Of a stretch of 33,168 nucleotides of DNA, positions 8,844 to 16,492 are shown in pieces (position 1 is the stretch's first letter; the number at the start of each line of letters is the position of its first letter). Source of the stretch: Mycobacteriales bacterium (lineage in GTDB: Bacteria; Actinomycetota; Actinomycetes; JAFAQI01); the NCBI GenBank assembly GCA_035550055.1, contig DASZRO010000026.1:1-33168 (forward strand). Reading direction: 5' to 3'. The translations under genes and the position numbers were made by a program. The notes beneath the pieces are model-generated. The model had not been told where the DNA came from. It saw only the letters and a program-made list of their open reading frames with translations, and made no database searches.

Positions 8844-8883
8844 ACAAGGCCGCGTCAACGCCGGAGTTGTGACGCGGCCTTGT
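8844..8883 (-). terminator. bldC transcription terminator hairpin
   Basis: A perfect 14-bp stem (ACAAGGCCGCGTCA at 8844-8857 with 8870-8883) closes a 12-nt loop, 40 bp after the bldC stop. There is no T-run on either strand, as is common in GC-rich actinobacteria. It also shields the aminotransferase promoter region from readthrough. Confidence 0.75.
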
Positions 8884-8922
8884 CGCGTCCGTCCCGCCGG
8901 CACTGGGCCCCGGCGGGACGGT

Positions 8923-9126
8923 TCAGAGCGAGCGCTGGTTCGGCAAGCCGGCAAGCAGCGCGCGAACCTCGCTCTCGCGGTAGCGACGGTGGCCGCCGAG
9001 GGTCCGGATGGAGGTCAGCTTCCCGGCCTTCGCCCACCGCGTGACGGTCTTCGGGTCGACACGGAACATCGTCGCGACCTCGGCTGGGGTGAGCAGGGGC
9101 TCGGCGTCTGCGGTACGGGTGGTCAT
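8923..9126 (-). CDS. bldC: developmental regulator BldC (MerR-like DNA-binding protein)
   Basis: A 67-residue protein consisting of a single winged helix-turn-helix. The block LLTPAEVATMFRVDPKTVT followed by RWAKAGKL and LGGHRRYRE is almost identical to Streptomyces BldC, where it represses early entry into sporulation by binding cooperatively to direct repeats. This is a transcription factor without an effector domain. The ATG has GGAG nine bases upstream. The neighbouring conserved hypothetical and amino-acid dehydrogenase genes also accompany bldC in Streptomyces. A strong hairpin follows the gene. Orthology is secure. Whether this organism sporulates cannot be judged here. Confidence 0.96.
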   Translation of the reverse strand: MTTRTADAEPLLTPAEVATMFRVDPKTVTRWAKAGKLTSIRTLGGHRRYRESEVRALLAGLPNQRSL

Positions 9127-9199
9127 CGTTTGGAACTCCGTTTCTGGGGACCGGATGCGCGGTCGACATTCATGGTGAAGATGTCGCGGGATATCCGGT

Positions 9200-9217
9200 A
9201 TGGCCCATCGGGACCAT
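9200..9217. promoter_or_regulatory. inverted repeat upstream of bldC
   Basis: Seven-base arms ATGGCCC and GGACCAT with one mismatch flank ATCG, about 75 bp upstream of the bldC start. The 237-bp region 9127-9363 has no gene. It is visibly richer in A/T near 9225-9260 and probably holds the bldC promoter. The repeat may be an operator, but nothing identifies its protein. Confidence 0.25.
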
Positions 9218-9363
9218 CTTTCGAACTACCAGTGACTAGTCCGAAAAATCGTCTTTAGTCCGCCGTTGGGTAGCGGATGAGGACGAGGTCCGTCATGTCC
9301 GGTACGGCTGCGGCGCCAGGGACGTTCACCGGCGCGGGCGCAGATCCGCGGTGCGGGTTCGCC

Positions 9364-10230
9364 TCAGTTCGCGTGCTCGAGGGAGGCGATCGAACGCCAG
9401 CGGCTGATGACCCGCTCGTAGCACTGCCCCGCCGCCGGCAGGTCGCCGGCGATGAGCCGCTCGAGCGCCTCTTCGAGGTCGGCCACCGACACGTCCTCGC
9501 TGAGCACCTCGTCGCTGACCAGATGCACCAGGCCGCCGTAGTCGAGCTCCACCAGCGAGTGCGGGTGGAACTCCTCGAGCCAGCGACCGACCTCTTCGAT
9601 GTTGGACGTCGCCGGGCCGTCGCCGAAGATCCGCTGCACGACCCGCAGCGACTTGGCGATCCGGCGGCGGGCGCGCGACATCGCGGTGAGGTAGATCAAC
9701 GCCCGATCGAGGCCGCCCTCCGGCGAGGCGTCGGTACGGCGCTCGCCGAGGACCAGGCGCCGCTCGCTGGCCTCGAAGGCGAGAAACCACGCGATCGGCA
9801 CCTGCCAGGTCGCGGTCAGGATCCCCGCGCGCAGCTGCGGGTTGCGCTCGCGCCACACGTCGCGCGCGTCCTCGGCCGCGGCGCTCAGCGCGGCGGGGAA
9901 GAACGCGTCGCGCAGCTCGTCCGGCAGCTGCGACCGGAAGCTGTCCATCGCGTCCCAGGCGCGCATCTGCAGCCGCCACGGGCAGACGTAGGTGAGCCCG
10001 TCCAGCTCGCGCACATACGCGTGGTCGCTGCCGTCGGAGAGGTCCAGCCGCGGTGGGATCGCCAACACCGCGGCGAGGGCGACCTGATGTTCACGCACCA
10101 TCTGCACCGGGCGGCTGGGTACGTCGCCGGCAGCGATGTAGGCCTGCCAACGGATGCGCTCCGTCTCCGCCAGACCCGACAGCGGCTCGTACACCCGCAG
10201 ATGCGCGGCGTACCCCATCACGTCAGCCAT
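9364..10230 (-). CDS. conserved actinobacterial hypothetical protein (bldC-dehydrogenase neighbour)
   Basis: A predicted 288-residue soluble protein, mostly alpha-helical, with many Arg, Glu and Trp residues and no signal peptide or membrane segment. I recognise no catalytic motif. Its place between bldC and the dehydrogenase matches a hypothetical gene conserved at this locus in Streptomyces (SCO4090 from memory). The reading frame stays open far upstream, but that part is Arg-rich shadow of the divergent dehydrogenase gene. The ATG at 10230 (MADVMGYAAHL) or at 10218 are the plausible starts. Only 26 bp separate it from the divergent dehydrogenase start, so the two promoters must overlap. 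Confidence 0.85.
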   Translation of the reverse strand: MADVMGYAAHLRVYEPLSGLAETERIRWQAYIAAGDVPSRPVQMVREHQVALAAVLAIPPRLDLSDGSDHAYVRELDGLTYVCPWRLQMRAWDAMDSFRSQLPDELRDAFFPAALSAAAEDARDVWRERNPQLRAGILTATWQVPIAWFLAFEASERRLVLGERRTDASPEGGLDRALIYLTAMSRARRRIAKSLRVVQRIFGDGPATSNIEEVGRWLEEFHPHSLVELDYGGLVHLVSDEVLSEDVSVADLEEALERLIAGDLPAAGQCYERVISRWRSIASLEHAN

Positions 10231-10237
10231 CCTGCCA

Positions 10238-10252
10238 CGACGACTAGCGTCG
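10238..10252. promoter_or_regulatory. inverted repeat in the 26-bp divergent promoter of the dehydrogenase
   Basis: CGACG (10238-10242) and CGTCG (10248-10252) are perfect five-base arms around ACTAG. They lie exactly where the -10 box of the dehydrogenase gene must be. A protein bound here would block both divergent genes. Confidence 0.35.
10245..10250 (+). promoter_or_regulatory. -10 box TAGCGT of a leaderless amino-acid dehydrogenase transcript
   Basis: TAGCGT ends 6 nt before the GTG at 10257. The gap to the divergent gene is only 26 bp and holds no ribosome-binding sequence, so a leaderless mRNA is the simplest reading. Confidence 0.55.
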
Positions 10253-10256
10253 GAAC

Positions 10257-11327
10257 GTGGGCGTCTTCGCGCAGGCTCCGGACCACGAGCAGGTCGTCTT
10301 CTGCCACGACCGGTCGAGCGGGCTGCGGGCGATCGTCGCGATCTACTCGACCGCGCTCGGTCCCTCACTCGGCGGCACCCGGTTCTACCCGTACGGCGAC
10401 GAGGACGCCGCGCTCGCCGACGTGCTCGACCTGTCACGTGCGATGGCCTACAAGAACGCCGTGGCCGGTCTTGCCCACGGCGGTGGCAAGGCGGTCATCA
10501 TCGGCGACCCGGCTACCGACAAGACCGAGCCGTTGCTGAGGGCGTACGGAAGCTTTGTCGCCTCGCTCGGCGGGCGCTACTACACCGCCTGCGACGTCGG
10601 GACCTACGTCGAGGACATGGACGTCGTCGCGCAGGAGTGCCGCTACACCACCGGGCGCTCGCCTGCGAACGGCGGCGCCGGCGACTCCTCACTGCTGACG
10701 GCGTTCGGGGTCTTCCAAGGGATGCGGGCAGCCGCCGACGCCGCCTGGGGCAGCCCGTCGCTGGCCGGGCGCCGGGTCGGGATCGCGGGCGTCGGCAAGG
10801 TCGGCCGCCGGCTGACCGAGCACCTGTTGGCGGACGGCGCGAGCGTGGTCGTGGCCGATGTCGATGCCGCGGCCGTCGTGAAGCTGCAAGCGGCGTACCC
10901 CTCGATCGACGTCGCGGCGCCCGACAACCTCGTCGACCAGGCGCTCGACGTGTACTCCCCGTGCGCGCTCGGCCACGCCCTCACCGACGACGTCGTCGTG
11001 CGACTGCAGGCCGAGATCGTGTGTGGCGGCGCCAACAACCAGCTCGACCACGCCGGGACCGAGGCCCTGCTCGCCGAGCGCGGCATCCTCTTCGCCCCCG
11101 ACTACGTGGTGAACGCCGGCGGGGTGATCCAGGTCGCCGACGAGGTCCACGGGTACGACGAGGCTCGCGCCACGGCCAAAGCCGCCGAGATCCTGGACAC
11201 CACCGCGGCGATCCTGGCGAGTGCGGCAAGCCAGGGAATCACCCCGTCTCAGGCTGCGGACACGCTCGCCGAGCAGCGGATGGCGGCGGCGGGCGGACGA
11301 CCCCTGCGGCTTCCCGGCGACCGCTGA
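10257..11327 (+). CDS. Glu/Leu/Phe/Val dehydrogenase family protein (branched-chain amino-acid dehydrogenase)
   Basis: A 356-residue NAD-dependent amino-acid dehydrogenase, which oxidatively deaminates a branched-chain amino acid to its 2-oxo acid and ammonia. The family signature [15 protein letters not shown] carries the catalytic lysine K78. A Rossmann nucleotide-binding motif (GIAGVGKVG) follows in the second half. The size and sequence fit leucine/valine dehydrogenases, and the position near bldC matches the Streptomyces valine dehydrogenase gene. Leu versus Val preference is not decidable by eye. The start is a GTG without a ribosome site but with a -10 box at 6 nt. This enzyme could feed acyl-CoA precursors or nitrogen catabolism. 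Confidence 0.92.
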   Translation: MGVFAQAPDHEQVVFCHDRSSGLRAIVAIYSTALGPSLGGTRFYPYGDEDAALADVLDLSRAMAYKNAVAGLAHGGGKAVIIGDPATDKTEPLLRAYGSFVASLGGRYYTACDVGTYVEDMDVVAQECRYTTGRSPANGGAGDSSLLTAFGVFQGMRAAADAAWGSPSLAGRRVGIAGVGKVGRRLTEHLLADGASVVVADVDAAAVVKLQAAYPSIDVAAPDNLVDQALDVYSPCALGHALTDDVVVRLQAEIVCGGANNQLDHAGTEALLAERGILFAPDYVVNAGGVIQVADEVHGYDEARATAKAAEILDTTAAILASAASQGITPSQAADTLAEQRMAAAGGRPLRLPGDR

Positions 11328-11424
11328 TATTCTGTCCATCGGTCCGGTTGACCGGATTGTGTGACCTGAACCAGTTCCGTCTCGCCACCGGGGATGACCC
11401 GTGGCCTACGAGGGGGTCGAGCCA

Positions 11425-11628
11425 ATGGGGCGCGGCCGTGCCAAGGCAAAGCAGACGAAGGTCGCCCGCGAGTTGAAGTACTCCAGCGGCGGGACCGACC
11501 TGGACCGTCTGGCACAAGAGCTTGCCGCCGAGCGCGGCACAACGAGCTATGCCACGACCACCACGTCTTCTTCCGACAACGACGAAGACGACTACGACGA
11601 CCCCTACGCGTCCGACGACGACGAGTAG
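11425..11628 (+). CDS. DUF3073 small protein
   Basis: A 67-residue protein of a family found throughout actinobacteria. The basic N-terminus MGRGRAKAKQTKVAR, the block KYSSGGTDL and a strongly acidic Asp/Glu tail (DNDEDDYDDPY) are diagnostic. The function is unknown. The split basic/acidic composition suggests nucleic-acid or ribosome contact, which is inference only. The ATG at 11425 has GAGGGGG about 8 nt upstream. An upstream in-frame GTG at 11401 would place that ribosome site inside the gene and is less likely. The gene follows the dehydrogenase by about 100 bp and is convergent with purM across a palindromic terminator. Confidence 0.9.
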   Translation: MGRGRAKAKQTKVARELKYSSGGTDLDRLAQELAAERGTTSYATTTTSSSDNDEDDYDDPYASDDDE

Positions 11629-11648
11629 CTCACCCACCCTCTTTCCGT

Positions 11649-11706
11649 CGAGCCCAACCTTTTTGGTCTTTCAGGGCACCCCGAAAGACCAACAACGTTG
11701 GGCTCG
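11649..11706. terminator. 58-bp two-storey palindrome (family B, copy 1), probable bidirectional terminator
   Basis: The outer arms CGAGCCCAAC (11649-11658) and 11697-11706 pair perfectly over 10 bp. A 4x4 internal loop follows. The inner arms TTGGTCTTTC (11663-11672) and 11683-11692 again pair perfectly over 10 bp around a 10-nt loop. It lies between the stops of DUF3073 and purM, only 3 bp from the latter. A related 58-bp copy is at 32805-32862. Confidence 0.75.
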
Positions 11707-11709
11707 GCG

Positions 11710-12714
11710 TCAGGTCGGGGTGACCTCGCCGCAGACCCAGGCTTCGGTTTTCCTGCTCCGTAGGTGGTCGAGCGCTGCCTGAGCTGACGCCTCGGGTACG
11801 ACGGCGACCATGCCGACGCCCAGGTTGAACGTCCGCTCCATCTCCGCTGCCGCAACCTTCCCGCGATCGGCGATGAGCTGGAAGATCGGCGCCGGCGTCC
11901 AGGTCGTCGTATCGATTGCGGCCGACAGCCCGTCGGGCAGCACCCGCGCCAGGTTCGCCGTCAGGCCGCCACCGGTCACGTGGGAGAACGCGTGCACCTC
12001 GGTGGCGGCCGCCAGCGTGAGGCAGTCCTTCGCGTAGATCCGGGTCGGGGTCAACAGCACCTCGCCGAGCGGCGTACCGAGGTCGGCTGCCGACTCCAGC
12101 GGGATCTTCGAGACGGAGAGCAGCACGTGCCGGGCCAGCGAGTAGCCGTTGGAGTGCAGCCCGCTCGACGCCATCGCGATGACCACGTCCCCCGCACGCA
12201 CCCGCTCCGGCCCGAGTAGGTCCGCGTCGCGGACCATGCCGGTCGCCGCGCCTGCGATGTCGTACTCGTCAGGCCCGAGCAGCCCCGGATGCTCGGCGGT
12301 CTCCCCGCCGATCAGGGCACAGCCGGCCAGCGCGCAACCGGCGTCGATGCCGGCCACTATGTCGGCGATCCGGTCAGGTACGACGCGACCACACGCGATG
12401 TAGTCGGTCATGAACAGCGGCTCCGCGCCGCACACCACGATGTCGTCCACGACCATGCCGACGAGGTCGTGGCCGATGGTGTCGTGGCGGTCCATCGCCT
12501 GGGCGATCGCGACCTTCGTCCCGACACCGTCGGTCGAGGTCGCGAGCAGCCGCTCGGCGTCGATCCGGAACAGCCCGGCGAACCCGCCGAGCCCGCCGAC
12601 CACCTCCGGGCGGGTCGAGGTCAGCCGGCCCTTGATCAGCTCGACCGCACGGTCGCCGGCCTCGATGGACACGCCGGCGGCGGCGTAGGTGGCCGCGCCC
12701 TCGACCTCCGTCAC
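11710..12714 (-). CDS. purM: phosphoribosylformylglycinamidine cyclo-ligase (AIR synthetase)
   Basis: A 334-residue cytoplasmic enzyme that closes the imidazole ring: FGAM + ATP gives AIR (purine step 5). The N-terminal ATYAAAGVSIEAGDRAVELIK, the segment STDGVGTK and the block HVTGGGLTANLARVLP are hallmark PurM sequences of the AIRS/ThiL ATP-binding fold. Length is normal for the family. The start is the GTG at 12714, chosen because it forms a GTGA overlap with the purF stop. The frame remains open upstream only inside purF. It is cotranscribed with purF, and the 3' end is closed by a palindrome 3 bp past the stop. Confidence 0.97.
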   Translation of the reverse strand: MTEVEGAATYAAAGVSIEAGDRAVELIKGRLTSTRPEVVGGLGGFAGLFRIDAERLLATSTDGVGTKVAIAQAMDRHDTIGHDLVGMVVDDIVVCGAEPLFMTDYIACGRVVPDRIADIVAGIDAGCALAGCALIGGETAEHPGLLGPDEYDIAGAATGMVRDADLLGPERVRAGDVVIAMASSGLHSNGYSLARHVLLSVSKIPLESAADLGTPLGEVLLTPTRIYAKDCLTLAAATEVHAFSHVTGGGLTANLARVLPDGLSAAIDTTTWTPAPIFQLIADRGKVAAAEMERTFNLGVGMVAVVPEASAQAALDHLRSRKTEAWVCGEVTPT

Positions 12715-14231
12715 GGACGCGTGAGCGCGTCCGCCGCACCAACACCCGGCAACAGCTGCTCGCCCGCGACGTGGGCATCGGCCTCGACCACCCGGGAGAT
12801 GCCTTCCAACATGTGCTTGCCGAGCAGCTCCGGCGCAGGGAGGTCGATCGGGTACTGCCCGTCGAAGCAGGCGCGGCACAGCCGCTCACCCGGGATCGTC
12901 GTCGCCGAGATCAGCTCGTCGAGGGAGATGTAGCCCAGCGAGTCCGCGCCGATCGAGCCGCAGATCTGCTCGACGGTCAGCCCGTTGGCGATCAGCTCGG
13001 CGCGGGTCGCGAAGTCGATGCCGTAGAAGCACGGCCACTGCACCGGGGGCGAGGAGATGCGGACGTGCACCTCCGCCGCTCCCGCTTCGCGCAGCATCCG
13101 GACGAGTGCCCGCTGCGTGTTGCCGCGCACGATCGAGTCGTCGACGACGACGAGCCGCTTCCCGGCGATCGCGTTGCGCAGCGGGTTCAGCTTCAGCCGG
13201 ATGCCGAGCTGGCGGATCGTGTCCGACGGCTGGATGAAGGTCCGCCCGACGTAGGCGTTCTTCACCAGGCCGATGCCGTACGGGATCCCGCTCGCCTCGG
13301 CGTAGCCGACGGCGGCCGGCGTACCGCTCTCCGGCACCGGGATCACCAGGTCGGCATCCGCGGGGTGCTCCTTGGCGAGGCGGCGGCCGACCTCGACGCG
13401 CGTCTCCTGCACCGACCGCCCGGCGATCGAGGTGTCGGGGCGCGCCAGGTAGACGTACTCGAACAGGCACCCCTTCGGGGTCGCCTCGGCGTACCGCTGC
13501 GAGCGCAGGCCGTGCTCGTCGATCGCGATCAGCTCGCCCGGCTCGATCTCGCGGACGAACGACGCACCGACGATGTCGAGCGCGGCGGTCTCGCTGGCGA
13601 CGACCCACCCGCGCTCGAGCCGGCCGAGCACGAGCGGGCGCACCCCGTGCGGGTCGCGCGTGGCGTACAGGGTCTGCTCGTCCATGAACACCAGCGAGAA
13701 CGCGCCGACCAGCTTCGGCAGCACCTCCATCGCCGCGGCCTCCAGCGAGAGGTCCTGGTAGCCGGCGAGCATCTCGGTGATCAGGTCCGAGTCACTGGTG
13801 GCGCGCGGCTCGGCACTCGGCGCGTCCCGGTCGATTCCTGCCATCAGCGCGAGCTGTGCGGTGTTGGTCAGGTTCCCGTTGTGACCGAGCGCGATCCCGC
13901 CGCCCTGCGGTGAGGGCCGGTACGACGGCTGCGCGTTCTCCCAGGTGCACGAACCCGTAGTCGAGTACCGGTTGTGGCCGATCGCGAGATGGCCCGACAT
14001 CGCGCCGAGCGTCGGCTCGTCGAAGACCTGCGCGACCAGACCGAGGTCTTTGTAGACCACGACCGCGCGGCCGTCGGACACCGCCATGCCGGCGGCCTCC
14101 TGGCCGCGGTGCTGCAAGGCGTAGAGCCCGTAGTAGGTGAGCTTGGCTACCTCTTCGCCAGGTGCCCAGACGCCGAAGACGCCACACGCATCCTTGGGAG
14201 GGGCCTCATCCGGGATGTCGGCGTATCCCAC
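12711..14231 (-). CDS. purF: amidophosphoribosyltransferase (glutamine PRPP amidotransferase)
   Basis: A 506-residue enzyme of the first committed purine step: PRPP + glutamine gives phosphoribosylamine. A short propeptide precedes the nucleophile C16 in DACGVFG, so N-terminal processing as in the Bacillus-type enzyme is expected. The class II amidotransferase domain (LQHRGQE, GHNRYSTTG) is followed by the type I phosphoribosyltransferase domain with the PRPP loop VVVDDSIVRGNT. A C-terminal Cys pair in LCRACFDGQYP fits the iron-sulfur cluster form. The GTG start at 14231 lies 7 nt from a TAGACT box, which suggests a leaderless message. The long open frame upstream is shadow of the flavodoxin gene. 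The stop overlaps the purM start. Confidence 0.97.
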   Translation of the reverse strand: MGYADIPDEAPPKDACGVFGVWAPGEEVAKLTYYGLYALQHRGQEAAGMAVSDGRAVVVYKDLGLVAQVFDEPTLGAMSGHLAIGHNRYSTTGSCTWENAQPSYRPSPQGGGIALGHNGNLTNTAQLALMAGIDRDAPSAEPRATSDSDLITEMLAGYQDLSLEAAAMEVLPKLVGAFSLVFMDEQTLYATRDPHGVRPLVLGRLERGWVVASETAALDIVGASFVREIEPGELIAIDEHGLRSQRYAEATPKGCLFEYVYLARPDTSIAGRSVQETRVEVGRRLAKEHPADADLVIPVPESGTPAAVGYAEASGIPYGIGLVKNAYVGRTFIQPSDTIRQLGIRLKLNPLRNAIAGKRLVVVDDSIVRGNTQRALVRMLREAGAAEVHVRISSPPVQWPCFYGIDFATRAELIANGLTVEQICGSIGADSLGYISLDELISATTIPGERLCRACFDGQYPIDLPAPELLGKHMLEGISRVVEADAHVAGEQLLPGVGAADALTRP

Positions 14232-14238
14232 GGCGTCG

Positions 14239-14244
14239 AGTCTA
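14239..14244 (-). promoter_or_regulatory. -10 box TAGACT of a leaderless purF transcript
   Basis: Read on the minus strand, TAGACT lies 7 nt before the purF GTG. It sits in the 69-bp divergent gap with the flavodoxin gene. Confidence 0.55.
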
Positions 14245-14300
14245 GGGGCCCGCCGCGTTGCGGGATGACGACTGGCCGCAGTTCCGGCAACCTTGGCGCC

Positions 14301-15059
14301 GTGCAGGTGCTGGTGGTGTACGGCTCGACCCGCGGGGCAACCGCCGGGCTCGCCCACATGGTCGCCGACGCGTGCGCGACCCACGGCGTGGCCACGTCGG
14401 TACGCCGAGCCGTCGACGTACGCAGCATCAGCGGTGTGGACGCGGTCGTCGTCGGGGGCGCGATCTACGGCAACCGCTGGCACCCCGAGGCAACCGCGTT
14501 CGTCCGCCGCCACCACACCGCGCTGCGCGAACTTCCGGTGTGGTTCTTCTCGAGCGGGCCGCTCGACGACTCCGCGCGTTCGGGGGCGCTCGCGGCCTTG
14601 CCGCAGGTGAGCAGCCTCGCGCGTGAGATCGACATCCGCGGCCACATGACGTTCGGCGGCATGCTCGACCGCCGGCCTACCGGACTGCTGGCCATGTCGC
14701 CGTGGCGGACCCTGGGCGACTTCCGGGACCGCGACCACGTGGCCGAGTGGGTCGATCGCATCGCAGCCGAGCTAGCGGCGGGCGCGTCGAGTGAGTCGGA
14801 AGGCGCCGGGAGCAGGCACACCGGCAAATCGAAGCCGCGGCCGAAGAAGCCGAAGGTGGTGATCAAGCCGTTCGCGCCGGAGCCGCCGCGGCCGGCGTAC
14901 GACGAGATCGTGATCGCCAGCGAGCCGAGCGGCGAAGCGCGGCGGATGTCCCGGCTGCGCCGGTACCTGACGCTCGACCCGGCCAGGGATGACGACGACG
15001 AGGGCCTGGACCTGTTCACCGAGCTGACCGACTCCGAGCCGCTCGACGACCCGGTGTGA
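14301..15059 (+). CDS. flavodoxin-domain protein with charged C-terminal extension
   Basis: A 252-residue protein. Residues 1-155 form a flavodoxin fold. The FMN phosphate loop is VVYGSTRGAT near the N-terminus, and the later motifs GGAIYGNRWH and WFFSSGPLDD match the protoporphyrinogen-oxidase-like (HemG/flavodoxin_5) branch. Residues about 160-252 are not part of that fold: a Lys/Pro-rich segment around KSKPRPKKPK is followed by a strongly acidic tail. The electron partner is unknown. The GTG at 14301 gives a typical flavodoxin start. An ATG at 14265 would add 12 residues, and neither has a good ribosome site. The gene is divergent from purF. Confidence 0.85.
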   Translation: MQVLVVYGSTRGATAGLAHMVADACATHGVATSVRRAVDVRSISGVDAVVVGGAIYGNRWHPEATAFVRRHHTALRELPVWFFSSGPLDDSARSGALAALPQVSSLAREIDIRGHMTFGGMLDRRPTGLLAMSPWRTLGDFRDRDHVAEWVDRIAAELAAGASSESEGAGSRHTGKSKPRPKKPKVVIKPFAPEPPRPAYDEIVIASEPSGEARRMSRLRRYLTLDPARDDDDEGLDLFTELTDSEPLDDPV

Positions 15060-15090
15060 CGGCGGCCGACTGGTCCTTGGCTGCGCGCAG

Positions 15091-15495
15091 CTATCTCCCG
15101 CTCGCGGCAGCCAGCTTCGGCAACATCGTGGTCCAGCCGTCGAGATGGCTGTCGTACTCATCGGGCGGCAGGTCGCGGTGGACGAGCTCGACGACGGTCT
15201 GCGGCCCGTCCGCGGTCAGCGAGATCTCCACCGTCGAGGAGCCGGGTGGCATCGTGTCGTGGCCGGGGACGCCCCAGGTGAAGACGACGCGGTGCGGCGG
15301 GTCCACCTCGACGTAGGACCCGCGCACCGCAGTGCTGGCGAAGTCGAGCGCAAACGACCCGCCCGGCTGCGGATCGAGGTCGGCCCACTCGCCGATCCAC
15401 TCGACCATCAGCGCCGGGTCGACGAGGTAGGGGAAGACCGCTTCTGGAGGAGCCGAGATGCGGACCGTCGCTGTCAGTACGTCGGGAGACGTCAT
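15091..15495 (-). CDS. SRPBCC (AHSA1-like) protein
   Basis: A 134-residue START/SRPBCC-fold protein of the activator-of-Hsp90-ATPase-like group. The N-terminal ISAPPEAVFPYLVDP and the central EVDPPHRVVFTWG are typical. The fold makes a deep hydrophobic pocket for a small ligand, but the ligand is unknown. The ATG at 15495 overlaps the stop of the arsR-type gene (ATGA), so the two are translationally coupled. SRPBCC genes paired with ArsR regulators are common in actinobacteria. No catalytic residue can be named. Confidence 0.88.
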   Translation of the reverse strand: MTSPDVLTATVRISAPPEAVFPYLVDPALMVEWIGEWADLDPQPGGSFALDFASTAVRGSYVEVDPPHRVVFTWGVPGHDTMPPGSSTVEISLTADGPQTVVELVHRDLPPDEYDSHLDGWTTMLPKLAAASGR

Positions 15496-15866
15496 GGCTT
15501 GCCCCGGTTCGGCGACTGGGACTTGCGGCGCTGCTCCGCCTCGACCACCTGCTTGAGCCGCTGCAGTGTGGCGGGCCACAGCTCGGCGAGCACCCCTCTC
15601 ACCGGATCCAACCCGTGCGGGTCGAGCGCGTACAGCCGACGTACGCCGTCCCGCCGCTCGCTGAGCAGACCCGCCCGGGCCAAGACCTGGAGGTGGTGGC
15701 TGACCGCCTGCTGCGACGCGTCGAAGTGGGACGCGATCTCACCCGCCGCCAGCTCGCCGGTCCGCACCAACCGCAGTATCTGGCGGCGGTGCGGATCGGC
15801 GAGTGCGCGAAGAACGACGTCGGCCTGGTCATCGGGACCGATCGCCGAACTCGCTTCCGCGCGCAT
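15492..15866 (-). CDS. ArsR-family transcriptional repressor
   Basis: A 124-residue winged helix-turn-helix protein. RALADPHRRQILRLV opens the domain, and the recognition helix region is DASQQAVSHHLQVLARAGLL, the ArsR hallmark. It has no cysteine cluster of the metal-sensing branch, so it belongs to the SRPBCC-associated, non-metal group. It lies between two SRPBCC genes (12-bp gap upstream, ATGA overlap downstream). It probably represses its own operon, and perhaps the divergent exporter, through the palindrome at 16435-16452. Confidence 0.92.
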   Translation of the reverse strand: MRAEASSAIGPDDQADVVLRALADPHRRQILRLVRTGELAAGEIASHFDASQQAVSHHLQVLARAGLLSERRDGVRRLYALDPHGLDPVRGVLAELWPATLQRLKQVVEAEQRRKSQSPNRGKP

Positions 15867-15878
15867 CCGTCAACGATC

Positions 15879-16373
15879 TCAGGCCGCACCGACCGCAGAC
15901 GCGTTGGCGCGCGCCTCGCGACGGGCCAGATCCGCCGGCGAGCCGGTGGGGTTGCCGGTGCCGGTGTCGAGGTAGCTGCGCAAGCTCGGGATGAAGTGGT
16001 CCCAGCCGTTCTTGCAGTCGGCGTAGCACTCGAGCTTCGGGGTCAGTCCCTCGTGGCGGAACCTGATCTCAGCGCCCCCGCCGGGCAGCGCCTCAATCTG
16101 GAAGTGCTGGGTCGTGCCGACCCAGTCCTCGACCATGCAGGCGATGGTCGTCCACCGCACTCCGATGCCGCGCTGGGCGTCGTCGACGCGCATGACCGCC
16201 TTCGCCGTCTCGCTGAAGTGGAACGTGATCTCGCCGCCTGCGGTGGCATCTCCGGTCGCCGGAGTCCACCAGGCGCTGAGCCCCTCCAGGGTGGTCAGCG
16301 CGTCGTACACCTCGTCGGCCGAGACGGCGGTGACGATGCGCGCCTCGTAGTCGGATTCGGTCGTGTCGTTCAC
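15879..16373 (-). CDS. SRPBCC (AHSA1-like) protein, first gene of the ArsR operon
   Basis: A 164-residue START-fold protein. The segments SADEVYDALTTLEGLSAWWTP and FRHEGLTP are characteristic of the AHSA1-like group, with a helical C-terminus ending in an Ala-rich tail. It is a distant paralogue of the SRPBCC protein at 15091-15495. The ligand is unknown. The GTG start has AAGGAG five bases upstream, one of the best ribosome sites in the window. It is the first gene of the SRPBCC-ArsR-SRPBCC operon and faces the LysE exporter across a shared control region. Confidence 0.9.
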   Translation of the reverse strand: MNDTTESDYEARIVTAVSADEVYDALTTLEGLSAWWTPATGDATAGGEITFHFSETAKAVMRVDDAQRGIGVRWTTIACMVEDWVGTTQHFQIEALPGGGAEIRFRHEGLTPKLECYADCKNGWDHFIPSLRSYLDTGTGNPTGSPADLARREARANASAVGAA

Positions 16374-16434
16374 TTTCGCTCCTTCATGACGTCGGGATCG
16401 ATCGTCGGGATCGATCTATACCGAAGGCTACTTG

Positions 16435-16452
16435 TACAAAGCTTGATTTGTA
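16435..16452. promoter_or_regulatory. probable ArsR-type operator palindrome
   Basis: TACAAA (16435-16440), a 6-base spacer and TTTGTA (16447-16452) form a perfect inverted repeat in an A/T-rich island. It sits between the divergent SRPBCC-ArsR operon and the LysE exporter. Size, symmetry and position fit an ArsR dimer site. A direct repeat of GGGATCGATC nearby (from about 16394 and 16408) may also matter. Confidence 0.6.
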
Positions 16453-16480
16453 AAGGACCTATTTGTGAACTACGCGCCGA

Positions 16481-16486
16481 TAGAGT
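16481..16486 (+). promoter_or_regulatory. -10 box TAGAGT of a leaderless LysE-family transcript
   Basis: TAGAGT ends 6 nt before the GTG at 16493 and lies about 30 bp downstream of the TACAAA/TTTGTA palindrome. A repressor there would cover the -35 region. Confidence 0.55.
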
Positions 16487-16492
16487 CGCGGC

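Noticed and set aside
10154-11476. 440-residue plus-strand open frame
   Set aside because: An alternative frame of the dehydrogenase gene. The real frame has the complete dehydrogenase signature and Rossmann motif.
11649-11706. Insertion sequence end or miniature transposon
   Set aside because: No transposase, no target duplication and no longer terminal repeats are visible. The placement between convergent stops fits a terminator or regulatory repeat better.
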